Below, piece by piece: positions 62,218 to 64,000 of a stretch of 64,000 bases of DNA. Position numbers and translations under genes: made by a program. The DNA comes from Salinispora fenicalii. Its GTDB lineage: Bacteria > Actinomycetota > Actinomycetes > Mycobacteriales > Micromonosporaceae. The notes under the pieces are model-generated. The model worked only from the letters and a program-made list of their open reading frames with translations, did no database searches and was not told the origin of the DNA. The DNA is taken from positions 1 through 64,000 of the forward strand of contig NZ_AZWQ01000026.1 in assembly GCF_000514815.1 (NCBI RefSeq), written 5' to 3'. Within the stretch, counting starts at the first letter, position 1; each line of letters starts with the position of its first letter.

Positions 62218-63106
62218 ACTCCTTCTCCCCGCGCCAGAAGTAGACGAATCCGCCAATACCGACGACGAGTGTCCAGGCTATGGCCGTCCCCCAGAGCTGC
62301 ATGGGTGTGGCGACCAGGTTCTCTCGGTTCGACTCCAGTAGGGCGTACCGGGCCAGCTCGATGTAGATCAGTGCCGGGTTGGCCTCCAGCAGGGTCGCGG
62401 CCCAGCCCGGTAGGTGATCGCGGAGCAGCGATACCGGGTAGAGCACACCGGAGGCGTAGAGCCAGGTGCGGAGCACGAACGGCATGATTTGCTTGAGGTC
62501 GGCGACCTTGGAGCCGAATCGTGCCATCACCATGGTGAGGCCGATGTTGAAGATTGTCTGCAGGAACAGAATCGGAGCGAGGAGTAGCCAACGGAGGGTG
62601 ATCGGCTCGCCGGTGAACAGCACGATGGCGGCCAGGACCACCATCGACATGAGTAGTTGCTGGAGCTGCACCAGGGTGACCGTGATGGGTAGGACAGCTC
62701 GCGGGAAGTGCAGGGCCCGGATCAGTCCGAGATTGGCGTTGATCGCACTGGTGCCGTTCGCCACCGCGGTTTGGGTGAACATGAAGACGAACACACCGGT
62801 GCAGAGGTAGGCGATGAAGTTGTCTATGTCGCGGTCCTGGGACAGGATCACGCCGAAAATCAGGTAGTAGACCGCCGCGTTGGTGATTGGGGTCAGTACC
62901 TGCCACAGTTGGCCAAGCCGGGTGTTGCTGAGCGACGAGGTTACCTTCGCGCGGGAATACGCGGTGATGAAGTGCCGGTATGCCCAAACCTGGCGGGTGT
63001 ACTCGCGCAGGGGCGGTCTGTCGTTCGCGACCTTTAGCCCGTGCTGCTGCGCGAGTTCGGCGGGGGTCAGCCTGGGGTGGAGGTTGGCCACCGCGGTGTT
63101 GGCCAT
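62204..63106 (-). CDS. Polysaccharide ABC exporter permease (Wzm/TagG type)
   Basis: This 300-residue ABC-2 permease has about six helices. It contains YRHFITAYSRAKVTSSLSNT, RLGQLWQVLTPITNAAVYYL, and the late block ASGVLYPVSLLRDHLPGWAA, which are typical of TagG/Wzm/RfbD exporters. It forms the membrane channel for a lipid-linked polysaccharide together with the ATPase encoded next. ATG at 63106 is 160 bases from the divergent TetR gene. The two palindromes in that gap may control both genes. Confidence 0.87.
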   Translation of the reverse strand: MANTAVANLHPRLTPAELAQQHGLKVANDRPPLREYTRQVWAYRHFITAYSRAKVTSSLSNTRLGQLWQVLTPITNAAVYYLIFGVILSQDRDIDNFIAYLCTGVFVFMFTQTAVANGTSAINANLGLIRALHFPRAVLPITVTLVQLQQLLMSMVVLAAIVLFTGEPITLRWLLLAPILFLQTIFNIGLTMVMARFGSKVADLKQIMPFVLRTWLYASGVLYPVSLLRDHLPGWAATLLEANPALIYIELARYALLESNRENLVATPMQLWGTAIAWTLVVGIGGFVYFWRGEKEYGRG

Positions 63107-63222
63107 GGTCGAGTGCTCCGATCTTCTGTGCCATTGGGGAGCAGGTGGTCCGCAGCACAGCGGCAGGCGGGCGTTGTTGGTCTGGGAGGCGCCGTGCTGC
63201 TGCCTGGAAGTTAGTGCACGAC

Positions 63223-63256
63223 GCGTCGCGACGCAACCGTACCGTCGTTACGGTAC
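63223..63256. promoter_or_regulatory. Two palindromes between the exporter operon and tetR-type gene
   Basis: GCGTCGCGACGC (63223-63234) is a perfect 12-bp palindrome. GTACCGT-CGTT-ACGGTAC (63239-63256) is an inverted repeat with seven-base arms, ending nine bases before the GTG at 63266. Both are plausible TetR-family operators in a divergent promoter. Confidence 0.5.
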
Positions 63257-63265
63257 CTTGTTGAC

Positions 63266-63898
63266 GTGGTGACCGAGAAGAAGCGCTCCCCGGTAGGTGC
63301 CGCGGTGCTGCGTGATGACATCACCTTGGCCATCCGTGGTGCGGTCATGGCGGAGCTGGCCGAGGTAGGGTATGGGCGTCTCTCAATCGAAGCGGTAGCC
63401 CGCCGGGCTGGGGTGAGCAAGGCCGCTATCTATCGCCGTTGGCGCTCGAAGCTCGATTTGGTGCTGGATTTGGTCTCGGCGACGGCCGGACGCAACCTGC
63501 CGCTGCTCGATACCGGTAGCCTTCTGGGTGACCTGGAGATTCTGCTTCATGTAATGGCTCGTGCGCTGCAGCACCGGATGGCCCTGCAGATCATCCCGGA
63601 CCTGCTCGCCGAGGCGGCGCGCACTCCACAGATCGCCGAGAAGCTCCATCAGACGCTTGAGGACTATCAGCGGACGATAGGTCTCGTCGTGATCGGCCGG
63701 GCTGTCGAGCGCGGCGAGCTGTCGGCCGCCACCGACCAGCGTCTCGCGGTGGACCTGATCGTCGGGCCGATCTATTGGCGGCTGGCGATCTCCCGGACCC
63801 CGTTGGGAACCGCGGAGGTGCGCCGGGTAGCGGAGATGATCGTGGCAGCCCTGCAGGTGGCAGGCGGGGGGCCCGACGCCCCCGAGGCGGCGGTATGA
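63266..63898 (+). CDS. TetR-family transcriptional regulator
   Basis: This 210-residue protein has an N-terminal helix-turn-helix (about residues 18-65: IRGAVMAELAEVGYGRLSIE, AVARRAGVSKAAIYRRWRSK) and a C-terminal ligand-binding region of the TetR_C type, with AAEMIVAALQV-like helices near the end. GTG at 63266 or the next codon GTG starts it, apparently close behind an operator-like repeat. It is divergent from the Wzm/Wzt exporter operon, so it may respond to a precursor of the exported glycan or to an exported drug-like molecule. The last 100 bases of the window contain no gene. Confidence 0.85.
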   Translation: MVTEKKRSPVGAAVLRDDITLAIRGAVMAELAEVGYGRLSIEAVARRAGVSKAAIYRRWRSKLDLVLDLVSATAGRNLPLLDTGSLLGDLEILLHVMARALQHRMALQIIPDLLAEAARTPQIAEKLHQTLEDYQRTIGLVVIGRAVERGELSAATDQRLAVDLIVGPIYWRLAISRTPLGTAEVRRVAEMIVAALQVAGGGPDAPEAAV

Positions 63899-64000
63899 GG
63901 CCGGCATCCCAGCGCGGGCACGTCAACTACGGCTGCGCTCTCCCTTAAACCGTGGCCATCTGCGACCATTCGTGGTCAACGAAGGCGAGAGTTGGGGGCA

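Overview
The window is high-GC DNA from an actinomycete, most likely a member of the Micromonosporaceae (Micromonospora or Salinispora type). This is inferred from the very high GC content, frequent GTG and TTG starts, leaderless-looking promoters, a second type II topoisomerase pair (ParE/ParC) of the kind known in Streptomyces and relatives, and an actinobacterial-style cyclic di-AMP riboswitch. No rRNA, tRNA, CRISPR array or complete insertion sequence was found.

Layout. Positions 1-1,860 are a decaying toxin region: a YefM-type antitoxin with a frameshifted RelE/ParE-like toxin, a probable toxin remnant with an intact orphan small gene, and a second, more degraded copy of the same toxin-antitoxin pair. 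Positions 2,105-9,587 hold a TPR-GGDEF diguanylate cyclase, an NhaA antiporter fused to a DsbA-like domain, a small HeH/Rho_N-like protein, glucose-6-phosphate dehydrogenase, and a divergent GlxA-type regulator/cupin pair. Positions 9,947-20,178 form one translationally coupled operon: WGR-DUF4132, MoxR-like AAA ATPase, DUF5682, vWA and SWIM zinc-finger proteins. It is collinear with the uncharacterised yehI-yehL-yehM-yehP-yehQ set of E. coli and is one of the two most interesting systems here. An IS5-type remnant separates it from a complete dipeptide/oligopeptide ABC operon (20,790-26,200). Then come two MFS transporters, a LysR regulator, a CmtR-like metal sensor with a CDF exporter, a secreted beta-helix protein, an SCP2-like protein coupled to a glycogen-debranching-type enzyme, two hydrolases, and parE/parC.

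Positions 43,817-58,048 are a pseudaminic acid locus. One minus-strand operon carries PseB, PseC, a putative glycosyltransferase, a methyltransferase-like protein, a PseF/SpsF-like cytidylyltransferase and PseG. A second minus-strand operon carries a GT2 glycosyltransferase, PseH and PseI. Between them lies a plus-strand operon of acyl carrier protein, ketoreductase-like SDR, AMP-dependent ligase, LuxE-like and LuxC-like proteins, with no luciferase genes. This suggests that an acyl or aldehyde group is made for the sugar or its polymer. A Wzm/Wzt-type exporter and a TetR regulator with palindromic sites lie downstream (61,414-63,898). With the glycosyltransferases they could build and export a pseudaminic-acid-containing wall polymer; teichulosonic acids are known from actinomycete walls.

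Between these last two blocks are transposase remnants and a C39-type cell-wall peptidase preceded by a clear ydaO (cyclic di-AMP) riboswitch. Functions rest on motif and family recognition from the sequence; no database search was run.
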